Positions 8,174 to 18,082 of a stretch of 64,000 bases of DNA are shown piece after piece (positions within the stretch are counted from its first letter, which is position 1; the number at the start of each line of letters is the position of its first letter). The position numbers were made by a program, and so were the translations under genes. Location of the stretch: NCBI RefSeq assembly GCF_016031635.1, contig NZ_JACEGD010000002.1:62001-126000 (forward strand). The letters are read 5' to 3'. The notes beneath the pieces were generated by a model. It was given only the letters and a program-made list of their open reading frames with translations. It did no database searches and was not told the origin of the DNA. This DNA comes from Bradyrhizobium diversitatis. Its GTDB lineage: Bacteria; Pseudomonadota; Alphaproteobacteria; Rhizobiales; Xanthobacteraceae.

Positions 8174-9319
8174 TCAGTTAGAAAGAGCCTGGCGAGCGAT
8201 TTGAATCCGCTGCATCTCGGACGTGCCTTCGCCCAGTCGGAAAGCGCGGGCATCCCGATAGAAGCGCTCAATGGGGAGCTCGCACATGTAGCCCATCCCG
8301 CCGAAGATCTGGAGGCAGCGGTCCACGACGCGGCATCCCATCTCGCTCGCGTACAGCTTGGCTCTCGACACCGCGATCCGTGAGGCCGGATCGTTCTGGT
8401 CGCACAGTGCGGCGGCACGATAGATCAGCGCTCGTGTCGCTTCGATCTCGACATCGTTGTCCGCGATCATGAACTGAATGGCCTGATGGCCAGCAAGCTG
8501 CGAGCCGAAGGCGCGACGTTCCTTCGCGTAATTGACCGACATGTCATGCGCGCGCTGCGCCAGTCCCAATGACCGGCAGGCAGAGAAGATTCTGTCGTGG
8601 TTGATTGAGGCCATCATGACGAGGAAGCCGTCGCCGGGCCGGCCGAGAACGTCTTCATCCGGAACGAAGCAGTCTTCGAGCGAGAAGCCATTCAAATGAT
8701 AGCCGTGCCAGCCCATCTTCTTGTAGCGCGTCATGCCCACGAGGCCCGGATTGCTGCGCTTGACGATGAACGTGGTCAGGCGCCCTTTGAGGGAAGCGGA
8801 AGCATCGGTGACGGCCAGCACGATCACGTAGTCGCAGGTCTCGACGTTTGAGATGAACTGCTTCGCCCCTTCGAGACGCCAGCCGCCGTCGACCTTTACC
8901 GCCTTGGTCCGGATAGCGCTCAAATCTGAGCCGGCATCCGGTTCGGTGAGAGCGTATGTCATCGTCACGCGGCCGGAAACGAGATCGGGCAGAATGCGGC
9001 CGCGCTGCTCCTCGTTCAGATGGATTAGTGAGAGCGGAAGGAAACCGACGACCTCGGACAGCGGAACGGACGTGTGGGTGACCTCTTCCAGAATTCCGAC
9101 CTGTGCCGAGACCGGAAGGCCGTAACCGCCGAGCTCGGGCGGAAGATTGAACCCGTAGATCCCGAGGTCCGAGGCCTCGCTGCGCAACTTGGCCAAGAGG
9201 TCCGGAGACACGTCATCGTCGATCTCGATCTGCTGCTCGAGAGGCTCCAGGCGGTTGCGGACGAATCCCCGCACAGTCTGGCGCAGCATCGTCATCTCAT
9301 GCGAAGCGAGGTCAATCAT
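8174..9319 (-). CDS. Acyl-CoA dehydrogenase
   Basis: 381 residues of a full-length FAD-dependent acyl-CoA dehydrogenase. The central signature YALTEPDAGSDLSAIRTKAVKVDGGWRLEGAKQFISN is at about residues 127-163, and the C-terminal GEGTSEMQRIQIARQAL carries the Glu at the catalytic-base position of the short/medium-chain enzymes. It is the first gene of the minus-strand operon down to 3.95 kb. A LacI-type operator lies 10 bases upstream of its start, in the interval shared with the divergent lacI-family gene, so it is probably repressed by that regulator. Confidence 0.92.
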   Translation of the reverse strand: MIDLASHEMTMLRQTVRGFVRNRLEPLEQQIEIDDDVSPDLLAKLRSEASDLGIYGFNLPPELGGYGLPVSAQVGILEEVTHTSVPLSEVVGFLPLSLIHLNEEQRGRILPDLVSGRVTMTYALTEPDAGSDLSAIRTKAVKVDGGWRLEGAKQFISNVETCDYVIVLAVTDASASLKGRLTTFIVKRSNPGLVGMTRYKKMGWHGYHLNGFSLEDCFVPDEDVLGRPGDGFLVMMASINHDRIFSACRSLGLAQRAHDMSVNYAKERRAFGSQLAGHQAIQFMIADNDVEIEATRALIYRAAALCDQNDPASRIAVSRAKLYASEMGCRVVDRCLQIFGGMGYMCELPIERFYRDARAFRLGEGTSEMQRIQIARQALSN

Positions 9320-9328
9320 GGAAATCTC

Positions 9329-9342
9329 CGAAAACGATTTCG
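9329..9342. promoter_or_regulatory. LacI-type operator, copy 1
   Basis: CGAAAACGATTTCG, an imperfect inverted repeat in the 80-base divergent interval between the acyl-CoA dehydrogenase gene and the LacI-family gene. The same 14-mer or its complement occurs at five other places in the catabolic island. Its central CG and A/T-rich half-sites resemble operators of LacI-family regulators. It could control both the minus-strand operon and the regulator gene itself. Confidence 0.8.
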
Positions 9343-9399
9343 AAAATAACCTAGACGCCGACGAACTCCTGTGTCAAGTGTTGGCGGCAAGAGGCTTGA

Positions 9400-10440
9400 A
9401 TGAAACAGCGGATCAACATCGCAGAGCTCGCCCGGCGTTTGGGACTGGCCGTGTCAACAGTCTCGAAGGCAATCAATGACCGTGGCGATGTGAGCGACGC
9501 GACGAAACGGCGTGTGCTGGAAGCGGCGGAAAAGTTTGGCTTTTCGCCGGATCCGGCGGGAAGGCGGCTACGCACGCAAACGTCCGAGACCATCGGGTTC
9601 GTCCTGTCGCCTCCACAAACCCATTTCGCTCATCCCTTCTTCCTCGACCTGCTCATGGGGATTGACCAGGGCCTGAGTCAGACCCCGTTTCAGCTCATTA
9701 TCGTTGCCGGAAGAACGCTGGAGACGGAGCTCGAGAGCTTCCGCCGGCTGGTCGAGCGGCAGCGGGTCGACGCCGTGATGTTCGGTCGCACGCGTCGCGA
9801 CGATCCCCGGGTCCGCTATCTCCAGGAACGCAACGTGCCGTTTGTGGCGCTGGGCAGAAGCGAGACCGGCAAGCCTTTTCCCTTCGTGGATATCGATCGA
9901 ACGGTCGCCGGACGCAACGGCACGGCACGTTTTGTAGGGTTCGGGCATCGCCGGATTGGTCTGTTGAGTACGCCGGGATATCTCATGATCAGCCACCTTT
10001 TGCAGGAGGGCTATCGCGCAGCCCTGAAGGCGGCAAAGCTGCCGTTCGATGCTGATCTTGTCGTTGAAACTAGCAATGATGAGGAGGGTGGGCTGAATGG
10101 TGCCCGGCAGCTCCTAGCAATGAGCAATCCTCCGACGGCGATTATGTGCGGTCACGACCTGATTGCGACGGGCGCCATGCAGGCGATCGCCGAAACGGGC
10201 AGACGTCCTGGCGCCGACATTCCGGTCATCGGATGCGACAACCATCCGCTTGGGCCGTATCTGAATCCGCCTCTGACCACGTTTTCTGCGCCGACGTTTG
10301 AGGCGGGACGCCGGATGGTCGAACTGCTTCTTGCCCTCATGGACGGCCGTTCGCCCAAGGAGCTGCAGGAGATCTGGTCGCCCGAACTGATCCTCCGCTC
10401 GTCCCACGGCGGCCAATTGGTCGCAGCCAACGAAGTCTGA
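9400..10440 (+). CDS. LacI-family transcriptional regulator of the catabolic island
   Basis: 346 residues. The LacI helix-turn-helix is at the N-terminus (NIAELARRLGLAVSTVSKAINDRGDVSDATKRRVLEAAEKFGF, about residues 5-48), followed by a periplasmic-binding-protein-like effector domain from about 60 (TIGFVLSPPQTHFAHPFFLDLLMGI). It lacks the typical C-terminal tetramerisation tail of LacI itself, so is probably a dimer. It is flanked by palindromic operators (9329 and 10489), and more copies occur to 34.1 kb, so it is the likely regulator of the surrounding operons. A decayed copy of its C-terminal third lies at 33.8-34.1 kb. The ligand is unknown. Confidence 0.93.
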   Translation: MKQRINIAELARRLGLAVSTVSKAINDRGDVSDATKRRVLEAAEKFGFSPDPAGRRLRTQTSETIGFVLSPPQTHFAHPFFLDLLMGIDQGLSQTPFQLIIVAGRTLETELESFRRLVERQRVDAVMFGRTRRDDPRVRYLQERNVPFVALGRSETGKPFPFVDIDRTVAGRNGTARFVGFGHRRIGLLSTPGYLMISHLLQEGYRAALKAAKLPFDADLVVETSNDEEGGLNGARQLLAMSNPPTAIMCGHDLIATGAMQAIAETGRRPGADIPVIGCDNHPLGPYLNPPLTTFSAPTFEAGRRMVELLLALMDGRSPKELQEIWSPELILRSSHGGQLVAANEV

Positions 10441-10457
10441 AAGGGGAAATCTCGCGC

Positions 10458-10502
10458 TTGACAAGCCGGGGCGGCGCGCCCTAGGTTTCGAAATCGTTTT
10501 CG
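10458..10502 (+). promoter_or_regulatory. Promoter with LacI-type operator, copy 2
   Basis: TTGACA at 10458-10463 is a good -35 element; a weak -10 (CTAGGT) follows at 10481-10486 with 17-base spacing. The operator CGAAATCGTTTTCG at 10489-10502 covers the expected transcription start. It lies 17 bases before the substrate-binding-protein gene, so binding there should block the whole Liv-type transport operon. Confidence 0.75.
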
Positions 10503-10519
10503 TAAACCGGGAGTATGCG

Positions 10520-11647
10520 ATGGGACGCCTTCGGAAGGTCGCAGTTCTTGCATTTTCGTTGCTCGTGGCTTTTGCAGGGCAGGCGTCCGCCCAGGATTTG
10601 CGTATTGGAGCGATCTTTCCCCTGAGCGGCGCCAACGCCGATTACGGCGATCTCTATATGGGGGCGACCGAGCTTGCGGTTTCCCACCTCAACGACGCGA
10701 AGGTCCTCGGCGGCAAGCTGTCGATCGCCTATGAGGACAGTCAGGCGCTCCCCCAGCAGGGGGTGATCGCGATGAACAAATTGGTGAACGTTGAGAAGGT
10801 CGCTTATGTCCTTTCGGCATTCACCGGGGTGTCCAAGGCAATCTCGACGACGGCGGCGCGAAGCCATACGGTTGCCGTCAATGGCGGCGGGGTCGGTCCC
10901 GATCTTGCCGAACTCGGCGAGTATTTCTGGAACGTGATCCCGCTCGCCAATTTCGAGGTGCGAGCGATGGCTCCCTATCTCGTTCAGAAGCGGGGCTTGA
11001 AGCGGTTTGTCCTCGTTTATGTGGATGATCCGCTCGGTCAATCGATCAAGCGTGAGCTTGAATCTTCGTTGGCTCCACTCGGTGGAGCGCTCGCCGAGGC
11101 GCTGTCCGTGCCGTCGAATGCTCAGCAGTTCAGCGGCATCGCGGCGCGGGTGCGCGACGCGAAACCGGATGTCGTCTACATCGCGTCTTTCGGCGCGCAG
11201 CAATCGCAGATCGTCAAGCAGTTGCGTGACAATGGAGTTACGCAGCAACTCGCCAGCTACTCGGGCTTCGCGATTCCCGCCATCGCCAGCCTTCCCGAGG
11301 CGAAGGGGGCGCTCTTCACGACGCAGAGGATCGACTGGAATTCTGGTGATCCGGTGACCAAGCGGTTCACGCGGGAATACCAGACCAGGACTAACAGGGC
11401 GCCAACCGCCTACGCCGCAAACTACTACAATGCCGTGCTCCTGTTCGGGGCCTTGGCGTCAGCCCTGCAGAAGGCCGGCCTACCGGTCACGGGTGAGAAC
11501 CTGCTGGCGAAACGTCGGGAGATCGGAACATTTGATCTGGTCGGCGGGCGCGTGACCTTCGAGAAGGACGGCACGATCCGATCCGCGATGCAGATCAACG
11601 AAGTGGACGGCGAACCGGCTGTCGTTGAGATCGTTGCGACCCCCTAG
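10520..11647 (+). CDS. Liv-type ABC transporter substrate-binding protein
   Basis: 375 residues with a cleavable signal peptide (LRKVAVLAFSLLVAFAGQASA, cleavage after about residue 24) and the branched-chain-amino-acid-type receptor fold (Peripla_BP_6): LRIGAIFPLSGANADYGDLYMGATELAVSHLND. It is the periplasmic receptor for the permeases and ATPases just downstream. Families of this kind bind amino acids, but in catabolic islands they often bind aromatic or amide compounds; the ligand cannot be read from the sequence. First gene of an operon that continues without real gaps to about 18.0 kb. Confidence 0.92.
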   Translation: MGRLRKVAVLAFSLLVAFAGQASAQDLRIGAIFPLSGANADYGDLYMGATELAVSHLNDAKVLGGKLSIAYEDSQALPQQGVIAMNKLVNVEKVAYVLSAFTGVSKAISTTAARSHTVAVNGGGVGPDLAELGEYFWNVIPLANFEVRAMAPYLVQKRGLKRFVLVYVDDPLGQSIKRELESSLAPLGGALAEALSVPSNAQQFSGIAARVRDAKPDVVYIASFGAQQSQIVKQLRDNGVTQQLASYSGFAIPAIASLPEAKGALFTTQRIDWNSGDPVTKRFTREYQTRTNRAPTAYAANYYNAVLLFGALASALQKAGLPVTGENLLAKRREIGTFDLVGGRVTFEKDGTIRSAMQINEVDGEPAVVEIVATP

Positions 11648-11667
11648 CTTCTGACGCGCGAGGACCA

Positions 11668-12540
11668 ATGCTGCTTCTCCAGCTTATCATCAACGGAATC
11701 CAGGTCGGCGCGCTCTACGGCCTGACTGCAGTCGGCTTCTCGCTCATCTTCGGGGCCACGAAGATATTTCACTTCGCTCACGGCGCGAGCTTCGCGATCA
11801 GCGCGTACATATTCTATTATCTATATGCGGTTCTTCTCGTCTGGTGGCCGATCTCGATCCTTGCCTCGTGCTTCGTGGTCGTAGCGTTTGGCGTCGCGCT
11901 GGACCGCTACGTGTATGGACCGATTCAGAGTACCGACGGATCGTTCTTTACGATCTTCGTCGGCTCTTTCGGCGTCGCCGTGGTCGTTCAGAACCTGATT
12001 GGGACCGTCTTCGGGCGCGGCTTCATTTCGGTGCCCTCGGCACTGAGCAAGAGCGTCGAGCTTGCGCCCGGACTCTACGTGGCTCCTGCGGCGGGGATTG
12101 CCGTTGTCACGGCGGTGGCGTGTTTTGTCGGGCTCCAGCTATTTCTCGGCAGGACGAACATCGGGATCGCACTTCGCGCTCTCTCCGAGAGTTCCGCACT
12201 CGTGAGGACCTTTGGGTTGAATCCGAAGGCCATATCCACATGTGCATTTGCGCTCGGCTCCTTGCTCGTCGTTCCCGCCGCGGTGCTCACCAGCATGACC
12301 TCGGGGCTGAACGCGGCGATCGGCGGCCGCGTCATGCTTATCAGTGTCGCTGCCACCATTGTCGGCGGCGTCGGTAGTCTGCGCGGTGCTGCCTGCGCGG
12401 GACTGTTGCTGGGCATTGCAGAGAATCTGGCGTTGTGGAGGTTCGATCCGCAATGGAGCGAGGCGGTTATGTTTCTCATCCTGTTCGCGTTCATTGTGCT
12501 GCGGCCATCAGGCTTTTTCGGCCGCGTCGCCACTAGCTGA
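11668..12540 (+). CDS. Liv-type ABC transporter permease (LivH family)
   Basis: 290 residues, strongly hydrophobic, about eight membrane segments, starting LLLQLIINGIQVGALYGLTAVGFSLIFGATKIFHFAHGA, the standard LivH N-terminus. The cytoplasmic coupling region around LRALSESSALVRTFGLNPKAIS (about residues 170-190) is where the ATPase docks. It pairs with the LivM-type permease 12 bases downstream to form the channel of the importer. Confidence 0.93.
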   Translation: MLLLQLIINGIQVGALYGLTAVGFSLIFGATKIFHFAHGASFAISAYIFYYLYAVLLVWWPISILASCFVVVAFGVALDRYVYGPIQSTDGSFFTIFVGSFGVAVVVQNLIGTVFGRGFISVPSALSKSVELAPGLYVAPAAGIAVVTAVACFVGLQLFLGRTNIGIALRALSESSALVRTFGLNPKAISTCAFALGSLLVVPAAVLTSMTSGLNAAIGGRVMLISVAATIVGGVGSLRGAACAGLLLGIAENLALWRFDPQWSEAVMFLILFAFIVLRPSGFFGRVATS

Positions 12541-12552
12541 GGAATCGGTATC

Positions 12553-13431
12553 GTGATCGCCTATCTCGTAAACCTCGCCACGCTGGTCTGCATCAACGCC
12601 ATTCTGGCGGTAACCTTGAACTTCATCATGGGATATGCAGGAATTTTCTCGCTCGCCCATGCCGTGTTCTTCGGCGTCGGCGCATATGTCGCGGCATTCA
12701 TTGCCCTGCAGTGGACGGATTCGCTGCTGCTTCAGTTGCCGGCCGCGATGCTCGTAGCCGGATTGATTTCGGTGGCTCTGGCCTTGCCTGCCTTGAGAGT
12801 GCGAGGCGATTACTTCGTGGCGGCCTCGCTCGGTTTTCAGGTCCTGGCCGCAACGGTGTTTTCGGAGTGGAAATCGGTCACGGGCGGCATAGGCGGGCTT
12901 GTCGGTATCCCGCCGGCAAGCATAGGCGGACACGCGTTCACCGATCCCGTCGAATTCCTCGCCTTGGCCGGCGTAACGCTGGTCCTAGTGGTCGTTCTCA
13001 CCGCGACAATCGTTCGCTCCAGTTTTGGTCGTAGCCTGAAAGCCATCAGAGACAGCGAGTCGGCCGCTCTGGCATTCGGGAAAAATGTCGCGCTGATCAA
13101 GACGCTCTCAGTGTTCTACTCGACCGCGATTTGTGCCGTCGCCGGCGTCCTCTATGCTGACTACCTCAGCTTCATAAACGTGGAGAGCTTCACGATCGAT
13201 GCCTCGACGCTTTTCATGGCCATGGTCATCGTTGGCGGCATCGGAACGGTATGGGGGCCGGTTGTAGGGGCGGTTCTTCTAACGTTATTGCCGGCCGCCT
13301 TGACCTATCTGCCATTCCTTCCGCGCACCGAAATCGGATCCGTGCAGCAGATGATCTACGGGCTCGCGATGGTCCTGTTGATGATCTTCAAGCCGGACGG
13401 CCTGATGGGAATTAAGCGAGGGGAGGCGTGA
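12553..13431 (+). CDS. Liv-type ABC transporter permease (LivM family)
   Basis: 292 residues with a GTG start at 12553. It has the LivM hallmark NFIMGYAGIFSLAHAVFFGVGAYVAAF at about residues 23-50 and the coupling region GRSLKAIRDSESAALAFGKNV at about 157-178. It is hydrophobic throughout. It is the second permease of the importer and its stop is one base from the next start. Confidence 0.93.
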   Translation: MIAYLVNLATLVCINAILAVTLNFIMGYAGIFSLAHAVFFGVGAYVAAFIALQWTDSLLLQLPAAMLVAGLISVALALPALRVRGDYFVAASLGFQVLAATVFSEWKSVTGGIGGLVGIPPASIGGHAFTDPVEFLALAGVTLVLVVVLTATIVRSSFGRSLKAIRDSESAALAFGKNVALIKTLSVFYSTAICAVAGVLYADYLSFINVESFTIDASTLFMAMVIVGGIGTVWGPVVGAVLLTLLPAALTYLPFLPRTEIGSVQQMIYGLAMVLLMIFKPDGLMGIKRGEA

Positions 13432-13432
13432 C

Positions 13433-14215
13433 GTGCTGCAAGCTTTGAAACTGCCGGTCCAGCCCATGACCGAGCCAATGACTCTCCTGGAGATCGCCAA
13501 TCTTACGAAGAGCTTTGGCGGCGTGAAGGCCGTGGAGGACGTGTCGCTCCACCTGCGCGAGGGGATTATCACCACACTGGTTGGTCCGAACGGAGCGGGG
13601 AAGACAACACTTTTCAATCTTATCACGGGCCATCTCCGGCCAACCGGGGGCGACATCCGCTGGCAGGGACAATCGATCGTCGGCACCTCTCCGTGGAAGA
13701 TAGCACGTCTCGGCGTTGCCCGGACCTTCCAGGATCTGCGTCTCTTCTCCCACATGACGGTCTTCGAGAACGTCCTTACGGTTATGGAGAAGAGCGCTTG
13801 GTTTTGGCAGTCCGAGGCGGGAAGCGTCTCGGAGCGACACCGGCGCGTGCACGAGATACTCGATGCCACCAGGCTGCTGCACAAGGCCGATGTGCGCGCG
13901 AACGATCTGGCCTACGCAGAGCGCAAGTTTTTGAGCATGGCTCGCATCATGGCCACTAACGCGAAGATGTGGCTTCTCGACGAGCCGGCGTCGGGGCTCG
14001 ATCCGAGGTCTTACGACCGCTTCGTGGCGCTATTGCGCAGTGAAGTTCGTCGCGGCATCACGATCTGCATCATCGAGCACAACCTCGAGATCGTCGTCAG
14101 CATCTCCGACAGGATCAGCTTCCTCGATCAGGGCCGTCTCCTGGCCGACGGCGAGCCCGAGGAGATCCTCGGGAATCCAGAGTTGTCATCCATCTATTTC
14201 GGCGAACGCTCATGA
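13433..14215 (+). CDS. Liv-type ABC transporter ATP-binding protein (LivG family)
   Basis: 260 residues. Walker A is GPNGAGKTTLF (about 53-63), Walker B WLLDEPASGLDP, and the signature region YAERKFLSMARIMA, which deviates from LSGGQ as is common in LivG proteins. I used the GTG at 13433 because GGGGAGG lies 6 bases before it; ATGs at 13466 and 13478 are alternatives that would remove a weak N-terminal extension. It overlaps the LivF-type gene by 4 bases (ATGA). Confidence 0.92.
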   Translation: MLQALKLPVQPMTEPMTLLEIANLTKSFGGVKAVEDVSLHLREGIITTLVGPNGAGKTTLFNLITGHLRPTGGDIRWQGQSIVGTSPWKIARLGVARTFQDLRLFSHMTVFENVLTVMEKSAWFWQSEAGSVSERHRRVHEILDATRLLHKADVRANDLAYAERKFLSMARIMATNAKMWLLDEPASGLDPRSYDRFVALLRSEVRRGITICIIEHNLEIVVSISDRISFLDQGRLLADGEPEEILGNPELSSIYFGERS

Positions 14216-14925
14216 CCAATGCTCTCATCAGCGTTGACAATCTTCGGGTTGGCTATGGCGGCCGCGTCGTTCTCGACAATGTCAGCCTGGACATCCGCAG
14301 GAACGAGGTGCTCTGCCTCGTCGGTCACAACGGTGCCGGCAAGTCGACCCTGTTGAACTCGCTGTTCGGGTTGGTCTCACGCCAGGGCGGCGAGATATCG
14401 ATCGACGGCCAGCGCCTGAACCATCCGGAACCGAAGAAGATGGCTGCCCTGGGGATCGGCCTTGTGCCCGAAGACCGCGGCATCTTTCCGGGCCTTACGG
14501 TCGACGAGATCTTCCGGCTTGCGATGTGGGCGACCGACGTGCCGCAGCGAGAGCAGTCTGAGCGGATCGAGTGGGTGATGTCGATCCTGCCCCGCATCAA
14601 GACGTTCTATGACCGCCGCGCGGGCACCCTTTCGGGGGGGCAGCAACAGATGGTCAGCATCGCGCGCGCTTTGCTGAGCCGTCCCCGCTGTCTCCTGATG
14701 GACGAGCCGTCGATCGGATTGGCACCGAAGCTGTTCCAGGATCTGCTGCAGCCGATCCGCCAGCTTCAGCAGCAACTCGCACTGTCAATCCTGCTGGTAG
14801 AGCAGAACGTGAAGGAAGCGTTCAAGGTATCGGATCGCGTTCTGGTGATGCGATCCGGCGCGATCATCCACGAAACCTCTCCCGACGAATTGGCGGACAA
14901 CAAAGTCCTCATGCAGTTCTACTGA
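14212..14925 (+). CDS. Liv-type ABC transporter ATP-binding protein (LivF family)
   Basis: 237 residues. Walker A is GHNGAGKSTLLNSLFG (about 38-53), the signature LSGGQQQMVSIARALLSRPRCLLMDEPSIGLAP is complete, and the H-loop region is LLVEQNVKEAFKVSDRVLVMRSG. It is the second ATPase of the Liv-type importer, cotranslated with LivG. This completes a five-gene importer of receptor, two permeases and two ATPases. Confidence 0.93.
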   Translation: MTNALISVDNLRVGYGGRVVLDNVSLDIRRNEVLCLVGHNGAGKSTLLNSLFGLVSRQGGEISIDGQRLNHPEPKKMAALGIGLVPEDRGIFPGLTVDEIFRLAMWATDVPQREQSERIEWVMSILPRIKTFYDRRAGTLSGGQQQMVSIARALLSRPRCLLMDEPSIGLAPKLFQDLLQPIRQLQQQLALSILLVEQNVKEAFKVSDRVLVMRSGAIIHETSPDELADNKVLMQFY

Positions 14926-14954
14926 ACTGACGGCCAGACAAGGAAGGCAGCACC

Positions 14955-15347
14955 ATGCAGCAAAGTATCGTATTCGCAAACAGTGACCGACTGCGTCCGC
15001 CTGCCGGCCATTATTCGCACACCTGCACCGCCGCGGGCCTCGTGTTCGTGTCCGGACAGCTTCCGGTCGATGTGAACGGCAAGCCCATGAGCGACCAGCC
15101 GTTCGAGCGGCAAGCTGAACAGGTGCTCGCCAACGTCAACGCGTGCCTCGAAGCTGCGGGAACCGATCGAAGCCGGCTCCTCCAGGTGCGCGTCTACGTG
15201 ACCGATATGAACTTTTGGCCGGCGTTCAACCAGATCTATGCCGATTGGATCGGTGAGGTCCGGCCGGCGCGGGTGGTCGCCGGAGTGGCATCCCTTCATT
15301 TCGGATTGCTGCTGGAAATCGAAGCCGTCGCGCTTGCCGCCGCCTGA
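14955..15347 (+). CDS. RidA family protein (first of three)
   Basis: 130 residues of the YjgF/YER057c/UK114 (Rid) family, small trimeric proteins that hydrolyse reactive enamine/imine intermediates. Motifs include [20 protein letters not shown] (about residues 28-47) and [26 protein letters not shown] at the end; the Arg in RPAR is where the substrate-carboxylate Arg of true RidA lies. It lies 29 bases after the LivF-type gene and just before the molybdenum hydroxylase genes, suggesting a role with N-containing intermediates. Confidence 0.9.
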   Translation: MQQSIVFANSDRLRPPAGHYSHTCTAAGLVFVSGQLPVDVNGKPMSDQPFERQAEQVLANVNACLEAAGTDRSRLLQVRVYVTDMNFWPAFNQIYADWIGEVRPARVVAGVASLHFGLLLEIEAVALAAA

Positions 15348-15384
15348 TCGCAAACCTTCTGAACGACGTTTGACCGGCGAAAGA

Positions 15385-15849
15385 ATGACATACGCTCTCA
15401 AGATCAATGGCACACGGCAGACCGTGGATGTAGACGGCGATACGCCCTTGCTGTGGGTGCTTCGCGACGTCCTCAAGATGACCGGCACGAAGTTCGGGTG
15501 CGGGGTAGCGCTGTGCGGCGCGTGCACGGTTCACATCGATGGTGTCGCGACCCGATCCTGCATCACCACCGTCGATAGCGTCGGCGACTCCTCCGTGACA
15601 ACCATCGAAGCCGTAGGCCGCACCGATCTTGGCCGCAGGGTCCAGGAGGCATGGCTCGACCTCGATGTGGTCCAGTGCGGCTATTGCCAATCGGGGCAGA
15701 TCATGTCTGCCGCGGCACTGCTGGCGAGCACGCCCCATCCGACCGACGCAGAGATCAATGACGCAATGTCCGGGAATGTCTGCCGATGCGGCACCTACAA
15801 TCGCATTCGCGATGCCATCAAGCGGGCGGCGGAAGGGAAGCAGCCATGA
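15385..15849 (+). CDS. Molybdenum hydroxylase small (2Fe-2S) subunit
   Basis: 154 residues. The plant-type ferredoxin cluster is [20 protein letters not shown] (about residues 34-53) and the second, helical cluster is [12 protein letters not shown] and [12 protein letters not shown] (about 97-140). This is the isoquinoline-1-oxidoreductase/nicotine-type two-cluster subunit that passes electrons from the molybdenum site. I start at the ATG at 15385; an in-frame start at 15238 would lie inside the RidA gene. It overlaps the large subunit by 4 bases. Confidence 0.93.
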   Translation: MTYALKINGTRQTVDVDGDTPLLWVLRDVLKMTGTKFGCGVALCGACTVHIDGVATRSCITTVDSVGDSSVTTIEAVGRTDLGRRVQEAWLDLDVVQCGYCQSGQIMSAAALLASTPHPTDAEINDAMSGNVCRCGTYNRIRDAIKRAAEGKQP

Positions 15850-18035
15850 TAGAATTGGATGCCGAGCGACTGCCGCGGCCGGTAGCGAGCTGCTACTCGA
15901 AAAAGCTCTCACGCCGGAGCTTGCTCAAGGTCGGAGCGACCGCGGCCGGTGGTCTTGCCCTGGCGGTTGCGCTGCCGTCCTGGTCGAACGCCGCGGTTAA
16001 GGAGAATGATCCCGCTCTCAACGCGTTCGTCCGCATCGAGCCGAATGGCCGTGTGCACCTGACGATACCGAGCATCGAGATGGGGCAGGGGATTTATACC
16101 GCCATGTCGATGCTTCTGGCCGAGGAGCTCGAGGTCGATCTCGACGCCGTCACGGTCGAACACGCGCCACCGAACGATGCCCTTTACGCCAATCCGATTC
16201 CGATCCTGCGCCAGCAGACGACGGGTGCATCGGCGTCGATTCGAGGCTTTTGGCGGCCGCTGCGATTGGCGGGTGCTGCGGCACGCCTGATGCTGGTCGC
16301 GGCGGCGGCGAAACAGTGGAACGTGGCCGCGTCGGCTTGCAGCGTGAGGAGCGGGGTCGTCTTGGATCCTTCGGGAACGAAGTCGCTGGCCTACCGGGAT
16401 CTGCTGCGGTCTGCAGCGTCCCAGAAGGCGCCCGCGCCTGACCAGATCAAGCTCAAGCCGCCGGAACAGTTCAAGCTGATCGGTAAATCGCCCAAGAGGA
16501 TCGAGGCCGCCGATAAGGTCTCTGGTCGAACTCAATTCGGGATCGACGTCATCCTCCCCGGCATGAAGGTTGCCGCGCTCGCGATTTCGCCCGTCATGGG
16601 GGGACGGCCCAAGGACGTGAACAAGGCCGCGGCGCTCGCGACGAAGGGCGTACGCCAGGTCGTCACGATTGACCAGGCGGTGGCCGTCGTTGCCGATCAC
16701 ATGGGCGCTGCGAAGAAAGGCCTGACGGCTGCCACCATCGCATGGGACGACGGTCCCAATGCGTCCGTCGACAGCAAAATGCTTGTCGAGCAGCTCAAAC
16801 GTGCCTCCGAAGGTCCCGGCGTCGTGGCGCGAAACGAAGGACACTTCGAAGAGGCATTTTCCGGCGCCACGCGGCGCATCGAGGCGACCTACGAGCTGCC
16901 GTTCCTGGCACACGCTGCAATGGAGCCCATGAACTGCACCGTGCATGTCCGGAAAAATTCCTGCGAGATCTGGGTCGGAACCCAAATCCCGACTGTCACG
17001 CAAGCGGCGGTCGCGGCCCTGCTCGGCATTCCTCAAGACGCCGTGGTCATTCACAACCAGTATATCGGCGGCGGCTTTGGTCGCCGGCTCGAGCCGGATG
17101 GAACGCTGCTCGCCGTACAGATCGGCAAGCAGGTTGACGGTCCTGTGAAAGTGATCTGGAGTCGCGAGGAGGATATCCAGCACGACATTTATCGTCCCTA
17201 CTACTACGATCGGATATCGGCCGGCCTCGATGCCGCAGGACAGCCGGTTGCCTGGGACCATCGGGTGTGTGGCTCCTCGATCATCGCGCGCGCCGTGCCC
17301 GCACTTTTCAAGAACGGCCTCGATTTCGATGCGGTCGAGGGCGCTGCCGAGCCGCCCTATGCCTTGTCCAACATTCTAGTCGACTATGTTCGCGCCGAAC
17401 CGCCCGGCGTCACGACTGGGTTCTGGCGCGGCGTGGGGCCGGCGCATAATGTCTTCGTCGTCGAGAGCTTCATCGATGAACTCGCGGCTGCGGCGGGCAA
17501 GGATCCCGTCGAATATCGCAGGAATCTTCTTGGGCACAATCCGCGCGCACTCGCCGTTCTGAATCTCGCGGCAGAGAAGGCCGGTTGGGGCAAGCCGATG
17601 CCCGCGGGAAAGGGCCGCGGGGTGGCTGTCCAGTTCGCGTTCGGAAGCTACCTGTCGCTCGTGGCCGAAGTCGCCCTCGACGAGAAGAGCACCGTGAAGG
17701 TGGAGCGCGTCGTCTGCGCGGTGGACTGCGGCTTGCCGGTCAATCCGCTCATGATTGACGCGCAGGTGCAGAGCGGAACGATATTCGGCCTGACTGCGGC
17801 GCTGCGCGGGGCGATCACGTTCAAGGACGGGCGCGTCGAGCAATCCAACTTCGATACCTATTTGCCGATGCGCATCGAGGAAACCCCACGCATCGAGACT
17901 TACATTGTGCCAAGCGCGGCCGAACCTGGCGGCCTCGGTGAGGCGGCGACCGCTATCGTGGCGCCGGCGGTGACGAACGCGATCTTCGCGGCCGCGCGGC
18001 GCCGCATCAGACGTTTGCCGATCGAGTCCACATGA
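15846..18035 (+). CDS. Molybdenum hydroxylase large (Mo-cofactor) subunit, Tat-exported
   Basis: 729 residues of the xanthine-dehydrogenase superfamily, closest in layout to the isoquinoline 1-oxidoreductase beta subunit. A twin-arginine signal ([21 protein letters not shown], about residues 20-40) implies export. Molybdenum-site motifs are [11 protein letters not shown] and, near the C-terminus, [10 protein letters not shown], with the catalytic Glu of the GE pair. The start at 15846 overlaps the small subunit stop. Such enzymes hydroxylate the carbon next to a ring nitrogen. There is no FAD subunit; a membrane or c-type cytochrome usually accepts the electrons, and a cytochrome c gene lies at 29.1 kb. 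Confidence 0.92.
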   Translation: MIELDAERLPRPVASCYSKKLSRRSLLKVGATAAGGLALAVALPSWSNAAVKENDPALNAFVRIEPNGRVHLTIPSIEMGQGIYTAMSMLLAEELEVDLDAVTVEHAPPNDALYANPIPILRQQTTGASASIRGFWRPLRLAGAAARLMLVAAAAKQWNVAASACSVRSGVVLDPSGTKSLAYRDLLRSAASQKAPAPDQIKLKPPEQFKLIGKSPKRIEAADKVSGRTQFGIDVILPGMKVAALAISPVMGGRPKDVNKAAALATKGVRQVVTIDQAVAVVADHMGAAKKGLTAATIAWDDGPNASVDSKMLVEQLKRASEGPGVVARNEGHFEEAFSGATRRIEATYELPFLAHAAMEPMNCTVHVRKNSCEIWVGTQIPTVTQAAVAALLGIPQDAVVIHNQYIGGGFGRRLEPDGTLLAVQIGKQVDGPVKVIWSREEDIQHDIYRPYYYDRISAGLDAAGQPVAWDHRVCGSSIIARAVPALFKNGLDFDAVEGAAEPPYALSNILVDYVRAEPPGVTTGFWRGVGPAHNVFVVESFIDELAAAAGKDPVEYRRNLLGHNPRALAVLNLAAEKAGWGKPMPAGKGRGVAVQFAFGSYLSLVAEVALDEKSTVKVERVVCAVDCGLPVNPLMIDAQVQSGTIFGLTAALRGAITFKDGRVEQSNFDTYLPMRIEETPRIETYIVPSAAEPGGLGEAATAIVAPAVTNAIFAAARRRIRRLPIEST

Positions 18036-18082
18036 CAAGAGAGCGACCAGCGCTGAATATCTCTTGCAGCGCTGTGCGCGAG

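Noticed and set aside
15909..17261. 450-codon minus-strand open frame
   Set aside because: It is the shadow of the molybdenum hydroxylase large subunit; its translation has no family features and is Arg/Gly-rich as expected from high-GC antisense frames.
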